From: Marisa cornuarietis
Taxonomy: Eukaryota > Mollusca > Gastropoda > Architaenioglossa > Ampullariidae
Direction of reading: 5' to 3'
NCBI GenBank assembly: GCA_004794655.1
Contig: SMMW01000584.1
Coordinates: 2,116,001-2,180,000 of the forward strand
Length of the DNA stretch: 64,000 nucleotides
Shown: positions 19,301 to 30,415 of the stretch, piece by piece
How positions within the stretch are numbered: position 1 is the stretch's first letter
Layout: each line of letters begins with the position of its first letter
Position numbers and translations under genes: made by a program
The notes under the pieces: generated by a model
What the model was told of the DNA's origin: nothing
What the model saw: the letters and a program-made list of their open reading frames with translations, nothing else
The model's database searches: none

Positions 19301-19710
19301 TAATATAATGGATAATTAGAAATAGGAACTTATCTACAATTCATCTCTGTATATTAAGGAATTGCACCTGTGAATAGATACGGATAATTAATAGACATTA
19401 GCCATGTGTATAGACGTTTTGCAATAGTGGAATATACACCAGCAGCATCACCCTACTATGAGTAAATGATTGAAAAATTTTCATTAATTATTACCAACTT
19501 GTACCAATACTTTAAGTGGCAAGCATACAAGCGCTGTATCTCACGAATATTTTTGTAATCCCCCTTCCCTTGTCTTGATGTTGAAAACAGGCAATAAACA
19601 ATGTCAATGTCTTTAAGCAGCCGACAAGGCTGCAAACCACATCTATGCTAATGGTATTCACATTCTTCTCAACATGTATAGACATACAACAGGGCCACAC
19701 AATGAAGTCT

Positions 19711-19742
<32 letters not shown>

Positions 19743-22156
19743 GTTATTATTATTATTATTTATGTATATTTGTATTTTTGGAAAGGGCTTTAAACTGGTG
19801 TTTGACAGAGGTTAAAGAGTTATACATTAATTTTTGTCCACCGAATTCTTTTGATTTGATGCACTGGTAGGATCTGCATGTGCTTATACTCTTTGCACTG
19901 TTGTTCATGTGTTTTCAGTCTCGTGTATAGGAATAACTGCAGGCAAAGAATTCAGAGAGAAAGAGACACAGATAGGAGGTGGGCACCGCCCTCAAAGAAA
20001 TAGAACCATGAGAAGAGCGCTTTGAGTAGTGAATTTGAATTGTATTGAGTAGTGCTTCATGACAATACACTGAATAATATTTTTTCCTGTGGGAACTAAC
20101 AACGTGTTGTCAGAGTTGTGACAATAGAATCAGTAGATCTTTCTTTCTAATAATACATTTTATCGTTTTCTTTTTAAAGTTTTAAGAACTGTCTGCGTAC
20201 AATTGTAGGCTCCAACTATTATCTATTATCTTGTTTTTTTTTTATTTAGTGCTCAGAACTCTTTTTTTTTTGCGATTTGGTATGATCAAAATAGACCTAA
20301 GGTTTCAAGATGAGGTGGATGGGGAAATATTTCATAACTCACGACTGGAATATAAAACAAACAGATACGTACGGAGCATGAATGCACATGGCAACCGCAA
20401 AACAGCATGAAAATGTCTGCTCATTTCTGCTATGTCTGCTATGTAACCTGTCACATCTGTTTGTGGTCTGTCTGTATAACCGCTCCTCACTTGTTACTTG
20501 AAGAGGTGGACAAGGACAAAACTGGAGTCGACTGGCCTTTTCATGCAGGACTTATTTATCGCTCCTCAGGAAATACCTGAGCTTTGTTAGGTGCTCTGGG
20601 GTCTGTCTAATCACGCCGATGACCAGTACGAACAGGTAGCATCGGTTCAGGGAATGAATGGATGAACGAAATGAATTTCTGGCTTAAATAATCAATCGTG
20701 TGAGGTGACTGACAACGTGTATTACAGCAATTGCTTTCAACAATTCCACTCTCCATGGTTACACCACCACCCCCAAACACACTCGTTCATATACAATATA
20801 TATTTGTCTCGCTTTCTCACATATATATATATAATTTTTTTTCACCGACCCTGCTCAGCTATCTCTTCATGCAAGCAGCTGATAAAAGACTCGTATGTTT
20901 TCTGCGTCCTTGAAGGCTCTTACAGCCGTGCTAACTAAACCTGATAGCTGATAAGATTGTGGCACTTTGAGGCTGCAGATAAGGCGAAAACAACATGAGG
21001 TCTTACTAAGTAGGGTATCTTTCTTTTATTTTTGTTTCTTCCTTTTCTTCTTTCTTTCTTATGATTTTCATTAAGAGCTTAGAGCTGCTTTAAAAATGAA
21101 ATCCATTGTCTCTGTGTCCATGCAGAAATCTCACTACGGATGAAACATTTCTCTGGGAAGATCCAAAAGTTATACTTTATAAATTTTATGTAAACTTGTT
21201 TTTTATGTGAGTTGACCCTTGCTATCTAACAAATAAAGTCAATGAATTTCTTCCAGAACAAAAACTGAGATAAAAAGGAGAGTGAAGGTTACATTCTTGA
21301 AAGAGTATTTTTGTAGGATGGCTCAAATCAAAAAGACCTTGAGCTTCCCGAAGGCGTTTGACATCAACAAAGCTGAGTCTCCGGCTTATTTTCCCTAATC
21401 TGGTGCCTTGGGAATTTTGGCTTTTCCCCCCAGACCAAGCGGACCTGTTCAAAGAAGATTTTTCTGGTTGGTGAGAAGGTCATTAATACAGTGAAAGAAG
21501 AGCAGGACGCTAATTTCATTTGCTTTTCCTTTTCCTCTCTCTCTATTTCTGTATTGGGGGAATGGAGTGCAGGAAATTTCCTAGTTATGTATTAAGGCTT
21601 GACAAAAAAATGACGCATTCACACAAACATTCTGAAGTAAGACTCATCATTCTCTTCGAAAACGTCGTCTCATGCAGGGTATTAGCCATCCCATGATCAT
21701 TTCAAGCAGCTTACAATCAGCGAGACCTAGAAGCGATAAAACTATCTCAATATGTTTGCTGAGTTAATACAATTTACTTTGTATTTTAAACTTAACACAG
21801 TTTTTGTTCTCGTTCTGTGACCAGTTGCACCACACATTTCTAATTTTAAACACTTTTAGACCTTACATCTATTTAGAGAATCAGTTTAAAGTGGTGGTGG
21901 TGGTGGTGGCGGTGGTGGTGGTGGTGGTGGTGGTGGTGACGACGACGATGACGATGACGATGATGCTGAGGAGGAGGAGGAGGAGGAGGAGGAGGAGGAG
22001 GAGGAACATGACGACGGCGATTATGATATGATGGTAAGGATTTATTGCTTTAACCTCTTATATTAAAATTTATTACTAGACATATGATTACTTTCCTGCC
22101 AAAGAACCAGAAAAGTCTCTAAAAAAGTAAGATCTAGTTGCTGTATAGTTTCCTCC
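19301..22156. other. Intergenic with microsatellites, no gene recognised
   Basis: Contains (ATT)n at about 19707-19760 and a composite trinucleotide tract at 21892-22006. No exon with family features was found on either strand; the short open frames here look random. Confidence 0.45.
21892..22006. repeat. Composite GTG-GAC/GAT-GAG trinucleotide tract
   Basis: Three blocks in direct succession: (GTG)n at about 21892-21937, GAC/GAT triplets at about 21938-21965, then (GAG)n at about 21967-22003. The last block is a pure purine strand of about 36 nt. The open frame across it is low-complexity and not a gene. Confidence 0.9.
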
Positions 22157-25100
22157 GTAATAATAATAATAGTGAAGATTTTTATAGCGCATATTCACAC
22201 TCATAGAGAGCATGCTCTTAGCGCTTAAAACGAGGAAGAGACGTGGACTAAGTAGATACAGAACACAGGGGACGAAAGAAAACGACAGTACTGACAAAAC
22301 AGAAAACAAAAGGCATCAAGTAACAGGAACAGAGAAATATAGTGATTCTGCGAGAAAGATGGGTAAAGTAGCAAGAGGGAAGGGGGGAGGGTAAGAAGGA
22401 CTAGCATTGTGTGGACTGTGTTAGGAGTAATGCTCAAGGAAGAGGTGCGTTTTCAGTGCAGATTTGAAAGATTCAGTTGTAGGAAGGTGGCGAATATGGA
22501 AAGGAAGAGAGTTCCATTGTTTTGCAGCACAGTAGCCAAAAGTCCTGTGACCATATGTTGTTGTTCTGGTGACAGGAACAGTTAGAATACGATCGTCAGA
22601 CGAAGAGCGCAGTTGTCTGAACGGAGAGTAAGGGATGAGAAGTTCAGTGAAATAGTCAGGACAGGAGCCAGCAAAGAAATTAAAACACAGCACAGACAGT
22701 TTGTACTGAATGCGAGAACGGATGGGTAGCCAGTGTAGAAAACGAAGGAGAGGAGTGACATGGTCCCGTTTCCTTGCTCTAAGTACCAGACGTGCAGCGG
22801 AGTTCTGTACTCTCTGGAGTCTCTGAATGAGGGATGAGGGGCAGCCTACCAGCAAGGAGTTGCAGTAGTCAAGTCGAGAAAGAACAAACGCACAGACAAG
22901 AGTGTTGGTAGCACGTGTAGAGAGAAAGTGACGGATGGCACTGATCTTACGAATCTCATAATAGGCAGACCGACAGACAGATGCTAAATGTCTATCGAGT
23001 GTCATGTCATCAGTGACAATAAATCCCAGATTCCTAACAGATGACGTGAAGGTGATGTTGCTGTCGCCCACCTTGATGTGATTGGGCAGACTGACGAGTG
23101 AAGGTTGATGTCTTCTTCTATGGCACAAGAGGGCTTCCGTTTTATCATCATTTAGTTTAAGCTTGTTTTTTACCATCCAGCCCTTGACATCGCTGATACA
23201 AGCTTCTATAGAGCTAATAGCAGAGTGAGACTCAGCCGGTGGAGTAGAACAGTAAAGCTGCGTGTCGTCAGCATAGGATTGATGAGAAACCTGGTGAGAC
23301 CGGATGCATGATGAAAGGGGCTTAGTATACAGGATGAACAGAACTGGGCCAAGTACTGAGCCTTGGGGAACACCACAGAAAAGTGAAGCAGGGCGAGATA
23401 TCTGACCATCAACAAACACAGTCTGGGTCCTATCAGTGAGATAGGAGTTGAACCATGAGAGCGCAGGTCCAGAAATCCCGTAGAGGGTGTGGAGTCTGTG
23501 AAGAAGCAGAGAGTGGTCTATAGTGTCAAATGCAGCAGACAGGTCCAGTAGGGTTAATGGAGAGACATCACCACTGTCAAGAGCAGATAATATGTCTGTT
23601 GTTACTTTAATAAGAGTGGTCTCGGTGCTGTGGAAAGGTCTATACGCCGACTGAGCTTGTGGGATAAGATGGTGCTCTAGTAAATATGCCCAGAGCTGTG
23701 TCAAAACTATTTTCTCTATGATCTTAGAGAGAAAAGACAAGTTGGAAACTGGACAGTAGTTGTTCAGGACATTGACGTCAAGCGTGGATTTCTTTAGAAG
23801 TGGCCTCACCACCGCATTTTTAAACAAAGATGGGAAAACACCTGACGACAGGCTGACATTTACAATATTTGTGATGGCAGGAAGTAGAGTATCTAGGCAC
23901 TCGAGCAGAAGGCTTGTGGGCATCGGATCTAACTCGCAAGTTGTTGGTTTAGCTTTTAGAATAACCGCTTTCACATCGGTTTCAGAGACTGGTAGGAACT
24001 TGGTCATGGAGCATCCTGGGAGGACATCACAGGAGATGCTGTCAAGCGCCGACACAGAGTCAAAAGATGATCGAATGTCCGATATCTTGCTGGTGAAATA
24101 ATCACTAAAAACTTGCGGCAGCAGTGAAGCAGGGTAGGCAGTAGGCAGTGGTGTTGCTGTCTTAGATCCAGTCATTTGAGTGCAGATGGCAAAGACCTTT
24201 TTGGAGGAGGTGCAGTTAATTATTTGGCCCTGAAGATATGATGCTTTAGCCGCATAAATGCATTTTGCAACGCTTCGCTTTGCGGCATTATAAATTTCTT
24301 TGTGGATGGCGAGTCCAGTCTTCCGCCAAACACGTTCAGCTCGCCGGCGCGTGCGCTTCAGGTCACGGAGTTCGACACGGATCAGTGAATACCAAGGCGC
24401 ACATTTAGACTGGCGCATCAGACGTCGAGACACTGGGGCGTGGTCATCAACTACTCGACGCAAAACACAGTCAAGTTGCTCGGCAGAGGGTGGTTGGAGG
24501 AGCGCCATCTGCAGCTGTGCTTTGAATGCTAGTCTATCCACATTTCGTAATGACCGAGTGGGTCTGAAAACTGGCGCCGATGATGGGCATTTGCGATCCA
24601 GTTCGATTAGTACTGAGTAGTGGTCAGATGAGAGATCGTGAGAAACATCAACTGACTGGACTAAGTGGTCATCAGGTCGATGTATGACCCAGTCCAGGAT
24701 GTGATCTCTTTTGTGAGTTGGATGCGACACGGACTGGACAAAACGAAAGGTGTGCAACATTTCGGACAGTTTGACAGTGTCAGGGTGAGAATTGTTGTCG
24801 AAGTGTACATTAACATCTCCGAGGAGAATTGCGGGTCCAATTAGTGCATTGCTATAATCCAAGAGATCATGGAATTCTGAGAAAAATGTAGAGGCTGTAA
24901 GTTTGTTCCTGGCGCTAGGAGGAGGTCTGTAGATGCAGAGCAGGTGCATTGAGCAAGGAGGAGCCGAAGAGGAGACTTGTTCAAATTCAAAAGACAAGTG
25001 AGGGAACGATACGGCAGTAGTAAAAGACAGGTACTTGGCAAGTGATGATCTGTAGATTATAGCAATACCACCACCACGTGTAGGGCGGGGGAAAGATTTC

Positions 25101-25375
25101 AGGCAGTAGCCCACTGGAGTAAGATCGACACACACGCTCTCGTCGCCATGTTGTTTAAGCCACGTCTCAGTGATGATGAAAATATCAAGGCGGCGGTCTA
25201 TGACAAATTCTACGATTTCAGCTCGCTTCAGTGACTGTTGTGCAGACGATACAGACTGGGCGTTGAAAAGCCCAACGTGGAGGCGAGTGTTCAGTTGTCG
25301 TGTGCGGGAAACTTGGCAGTCTCCTGTTCTCAGACGACCATCGAGATGTGGAAAAGAAGAAATGTTGGCAATTTA
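22157..25375 (-). mobile_element. Near-intact LINE, endonuclease plus reverse transcriptase
   Basis: One frame stays open from about 25375 to the stop at 22421, roughly 980 codons. An APE-type endonuclease comes first: LHVGLFNAQSV, ITETWL, RGGGIAIIYRSSL, LLGDVNVHFDN and SSDHYSVLIEL. Then the RT: LLDLSAAFDTIDHS (motif A), FCGVPQGSVLGP, SYADDTQLY (catalytic YADD at 23264-23275), and a C-terminal domain ending in KSALKTHLFLEHYS. The 3'UTR ends in TTA repeats near 22157. The usual NYRPVS motif reads NYCPVS (TGT at 23753-23755). The organisation suits the CR1/L2 side of the jockey superfamily (clade assignment inferred). The EN start is preceded by a stop, with no good ATG, so the 5' end seems cut. 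Dispersed 3' fragments of the family lie at 15858, 26700 and probably 42690. Confidence 0.93.
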
Positions 25376-26699
25376 TTTGTAGTGAGGAGTACAATGTAAG
25401 CCATTTCTGTCCAGACCAGGTTCTCTAAGGCTTGTCCCAACGTCTACCCCTACAGTCGTAGTGCAGAAGGAATTTTTTCAAGAAAAATTATGATTTTTCT
25501 TTGTCTTATTTGTTACCCTATACAAACTTTAAAACTTATGAAATACATTGGTTGATATTGTGTCTGTCCGTCCGACCGACCATCCTATTCGATCGATTGA
25601 TTGATTTTTTGATTGATTGATTGATTGATTGATTGACAGACAAGAAGGATGCCAAACAAGATAAGTAGTGCGAGCATAAACATCCCCTGTCTATGAGACG
25701 ATGCCTAACCAGCCTTTTGCCGTGGATTATTGTTCTGGGCATTTCAGAAGATGCGTTTCCATGAGGTGTGCAAAGTTACAAAGCAAACTTTGAAATAGCG
25801 TGACCCACTACACTAGAAAGAAATCAGAAGATCGAAATTTTCAAATGAGTTTGAGATAGAACTTCTTCTTCTCAGTATCAACTTGACAACAACCTATTCC
25901 ATGCTTATACAACTCAAACATTTCTGCAGAGATTCTCAAAACATGCCCCCAGAGACAGTTGAATCTTTATCGTTTTAACTGTGTAAATAAAAAATTCCCA
26001 GTCTTCAAGTCTGTAGATTTCAACGACTTCGGGATGATTTAATTACCGAGAAACGAGCTGCTAAGTTTTAACTGAAGCATAACCTAACCATAGCTGACGG
26101 GCCACAAGAACCCTCCATAGTATCAATAGAAAATCAGAAAGGATGGAAAGAGAGAGATGGCGAAGAGAGAAAGAAAGAGAGAGAGAGAAACCAGAATAAA
26201 AGAAGATGGAAGGAAGGAATGAAAAAGAAGAACTATTCTCGGTCATTACCAGGGCTTATAGCATTAAAAATAATTTCAATTGGACAAGTTTCACGAAATG
26301 AAACTAAAAGAGCACATAACTAAACGATTTGGTGCAAGATAAAAAAATTTTCCCCCGTTCACAATAATCGTGAAATTGTAAACAAAGATCTCACAAACTA
26401 AATCAACTAGCCGAAATCATATGACTCTCTGTTTTTAGTACTTAGCATTACTATGGCTTTATTTTTTTAAAACATGTTTACTATTTGATCCGCAGCTTTA
26501 TCGTTGAATACTCTTGTATTCTGTTTTAGCTATTTCACGATTTCGTTAAGAACTGTGGAGTGCATTCTGAATAGCTCTTATCAAGATTTCTTTAATTAAA
26601 AATACGCAACTCATGTTTAATTGGTTTCAATAAGCATCGACACATGATTGCAGCTAGTTTCATTCCAAACACCAGCTGGAAACACGACCAACCAAATCA
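25376..26699. other. Spacer between inverted LINE copies
   Basis: A+T-rich DNA with (GATT)n at 25591-25635 and purine-rich AGAGA tracts near 26150-26200. No gene or element recognised. Confidence 0.5.
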
Positions 26700-29600
26700 A
26701 CAAGGTCGTATGAGAACAGGAGACTGCCTAGTTTCCCTCACACAACAACTAAACATTCGCTTCCATGTTGGGCTTTTCAACGCTCAGTCTGTATCCTCAC
26801 CATATCAGTAACTGAAGTGTGTTGAATTGTAGAGGTTGTCACAGATCACCACCGCGATATTTTTATCATCATTGAGACATGGCTTACACAGCGAGGCGAC
26901 GAGAACGTGTGTGTCGATCTAACTCCAGTGGGTTACTGCCTGATATTCTTCCCGTGTTACACGTGGTGGTGGTATTGTTATTATCTACAAATCATCACTT
27001 GCCAAATACCTGTCTTTTACTACTGCTTTATTGTTCCCACATACTTCTTTTGACTGTGTACAAGTCTCTTTTTCTGCTCCCTATTGCTCGATGGCCGTGT
27101 TCTGCATTTATAGACCCTCTCTGAGTGCCAAGAACAAACTCACAGCTTCTACCTTTTTCTCAAAATATGTCATGATCTGTTGGTCCTTAGCAATGCACTC
27201 TGTGGACCCGCAGTGCTTCTTGGAGATGTTATTGTGCATTTCGACAGCAAGTCTCAATCTGACACTGTGCAAATGTCAGAATTATTGCACTTTTCGTCTC
27301 GTTCAGTCCTTGTCGGAGCCTACATCTTGGACTGGGTTATGCATCGCCTGATGACCAATTAGTGCAGTCAGTGGATGTCTCAAGATCTCTCATCTGACCA
27401 TTACTGTGTACTGATTGAACTTGATTGAAACTGCCCTTCATCGGTGCCTGTTTTCAGACCCACTCGCTCGTTATGCAATGTTGATATATATATACTGGCA
27501 TTCAAAGCACAGTTGAAGATGGCGTTTCTCAAGCCACCCTCTGTTGAGCAACTTGACTGTGTTTTGCTTAGGGTGGTTGATGACCACGCCCCAGTGTCTC
27601 GACGTCTGATGCGCCTGTCCAAATGTGCGCCTTGGTATTCACAGATTCGTGTTGAGCCACGTGACCTGAAGTGCACTCGCCGGGGAGCTGAACGTGTTTG
27701 GCTGATGGCTGAAGACTGGACTTGCTATCCACAAAGAGACTTATGACGCATCAAAGCGAAATGTTGCAAAATGCATCAACAAGGCCAAAACATCATATCT
27801 TCAGGTCCAAATAATTAATTGCACCTCCTCCAAGGAGCTTTTCGAATCTGCAGTCGAATGACTGTAATTAGCAAGGCAATGCCACTGCCCACTGCCTTTC
27901 CTGCTTCTCAGCTGCCACAAGTGTTCTGTGATCATTTCGCTAAAAAGATATCAAACATTCAATCATCCTTCATCCTTGGTTACGGTGTCGGCGCCTGACA
28001 GCATCTCTTGCAATATTCTTCTGGGATGTTCTCTAACCAAACATCAGGTGTTTTCTCATTTTTGTTTAAAAATGCTGAAAAACTACCGTCCAGTTTCCAA
28101 CTTGTCTTTTCTCTCCAAGATCATAGATAAAGTAGTTTTGTCAAGACTACCAGCTCATCCCCCAAGCTCAGTCAGCATACAGAACTTTTCAAAGTGTTAG
28201 GAAGATGGGTTACCACCCCTGAACGTTGGTGTAACGAGCTTGTCGCCCTTGTGTATTTTCTTGTAATGAGTAGGGATTGTTGCCCCTGAATTGGATGTTG
28301 ATATAGGGGGCGTTGTTTAGAAATTGGAAGAGAGAAGCAGACGTGAGAGTCTGATACAAGGAAGGATTTGTTTAAGAGGTCAGAATTTATTTTAATCTTG
28401 TGGAGAAATATTATCTGTGTGTAGAAATATTAACTGTGTGGAGAAATATTAACTGTGTAGAGAAGTATTTACTGTGAGGATTGTCATTGATAAGCGACTG
28501 TGTGGTTTCTCGCTTTACTAATTTTCCCACCTGCTGTGTGATCTCCTGGAAAGATTTTATAACTGTGTGGATTACGTTTACCTAGTACTGTGGGAATTAT
28601 TATTGACTTGATCATTTGTCTGCCGTTAAGACTGTCGGAGTTGTTTCGTCGATTTATGCTGTCTGTATGATCAACGCCAGCTAACAAGACTGTAAGAGTG
28701 GAACTGTTTGCCGTGTCAACCCTCCCCCTCCCCCCAACAACAGCAAGTCGTATAGCCCCCGTCTACAAGGAAGAGAGTTATGTCCCGTCATCGAAAAAGA
28801 GAGAGCTTGAAGGAAAAAACACTTTTGATATAAACCGCTCGTAGATATTTAATTTTGAGTAGACTCAGTGTAGGATATTTGCTGTATGATGATTATAGGT
28901 TTTTAATTAGAGAAAAATATTTGTGATGAACTTTTCTTTTGTTATTTTGTAAAGAATATTTTGTTAGTTCGCCCGATTATCAGAAACGTTCGAGCCCAGG
29001 TACAGGTGTTAGTGATTTGTTGTCTGAAAGAATACGTGTGGAGCACAGTGTTTGCAGGCGTGTTCTGTGGAGTCCAGGTGTGTCCGAGTGTGCTCCCCAA
29101 CACACTGTACGAAAGCTACTCTAAGTGAAAACGGACATATTATCTGCCCTTGACAGTGGTGATGTCTCTGCCTTAACTCTAGTAGACCTGTCTTATGCAT
29201 TCGACACTATGGACCACTCTGCTCATTCAAAGACTCAACACCCTCTACTGGATTTCAGGACCTGCACTAGCGGGGTTCAACTCATATCTCACTGATAGGA
29301 TGAAGACTGTTCGTTGATGGTCAAATACCTCACCCTGTTCCACTTTCTTGTGGGGTCCTCCATGGCTCAGTACTCGGCCCAGTTCTGTTCATTCTGCATA
29401 CAAAACCACTTTCGTCTTGCATCCAAGCTCACAACATTTCTCACCAATCATATGCTGATGACACGAAACTGTACTGCTTGATTCCACCAGCTGAGTCTCA
29501 CTCTACTAGCACCAAAGAAGCCTATATCAGCAATGTCAAGGACTGGATGGTAACAAACAAACTTAACGTCAACGGAAAATCAGTGCCAACGGTCACATTC

Positions 29601-30415
29601 TCTCTACACGCGTTACCAACACTCTTGTCTGCGCGTTTGTTCTTTCTCGACTTGATTACTTCAATTCCTTACTTGCCGGCTGCCTTGAATACCTTCTTCA
29701 CAAACTCCACAAAAAGTACAGAACTCCGCTGCACGTCTGGCCCTTAGAGCAAGGAAACGGAACCATGTCGCTCCTCTCCTTCGTTTTCTACACTGGCTAC
29801 CCATCCGTTCTTGCATCCTGTACAAACTGTCTGTGCTGTGTTATAATTTCTTTGCTGGCTCCTGCCCTGACTCTGAACTTCTCTTCCTTTTCGTCTCATC
29901 TAGATAACTCCGCTCCTCCTCTGACGACTGTCTCCTAACTATTCCTGTGACCAGAAAAACAACAGATGGTCACAGGATTTTTAGTTGCTGTGCAGTGAAA
30001 CAATGGAACTCTCTCCCTTTCCACATCCGCCACCTACTGGCTACAACTGAATCCTTTAAATCTGCACTGAAAACGTACTTCTTCCTTGAGCATTACTCCT
30101 AACACCAGTTCGCACAATGCTAGTCCTTTTTCACACCATTCCCGCCTTTTCCGATTATCGCTACTTCCCTGCTTGTCTTCCTTTTGCTAACTCATGATAC
30201 TTTCAGTACTTGTTATTTGAATCCTCTTTACGTGTCTAGATTTGCTCTTTATTCGTCATCAGTACTGTTGTTTATCTTTCCGTCGTTCGTATGTTTGCTT
30301 GTTCTTATGTCTCTCGCATGTTGACCATGTCTTATTCTTGTTCTTAAGTGCTGAGAGCATACTCCTTAGGAGTGTGAGTATGCGCTATATAAATCTTGCA
30401 GTTATTATTATTATT
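26700..30415 (+). mobile_element. Decayed inverted copy of the same LINE
   Basis: Same family as 22157-25375 but on the + strand. Endonuclease pieces: the segment at 26715-26800 parallel to LHVGLFNAQSV, and SSRSVLVGAYILDWVMHR near 27290-27350. Linker: RPTRSLCNVDI, SVEQLDCVLLRVVDDHAPV, SRRLMRLSKCAPWYS. RT: KNYRPVSNLSFLSKIID at 28078, DILSALDSGDVSALTLVDLS near 29140, a YADD-equivalent at about 29454, and the C-terminal region to 30102. The 3' end is the 'atgcgctatataaatctt' plus ATT repeats at 30380-30415. Numerous stops and frameshifts make it non-functional. It is interrupted at about 28197-29130 by unrelated DNA. Confidence 0.9.
28197..29130. mobile_element. ~0.93-kb insertion inside the LINE (possible solo LTR)
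   Basis: The LINE reading breaks at 'acttttcaaagtg' (28185-28197) and resumes at 'aagtgaaaacggacat' (near 29125). AAGTG flanks both ends and could be a 5-bp target-site duplication. The inserted DNA has no protein-coding similarity. It holds four imperfect copies of a ~19-bp unit ('tgtggagaaatattaactg') at about 28399-28475, and a C-rich run near 28723-28736. Size and flanks would suit a solo LTR or a non-autonomous element. Clean TG...CA ends were not found, so the type is open. Confidence 0.55.

Noticed and set aside
23760..24620. + strand frames of about 110 codons
   Set aside because: Antisense to the LINE open frame, which has full RT and endonuclease motifs.
28399..28475. Short regular repeats resembling an array
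   Set aside because: Head-to-tail ~19-bp units without spacers; not a CRISPR array, and the genome is eukaryotic.
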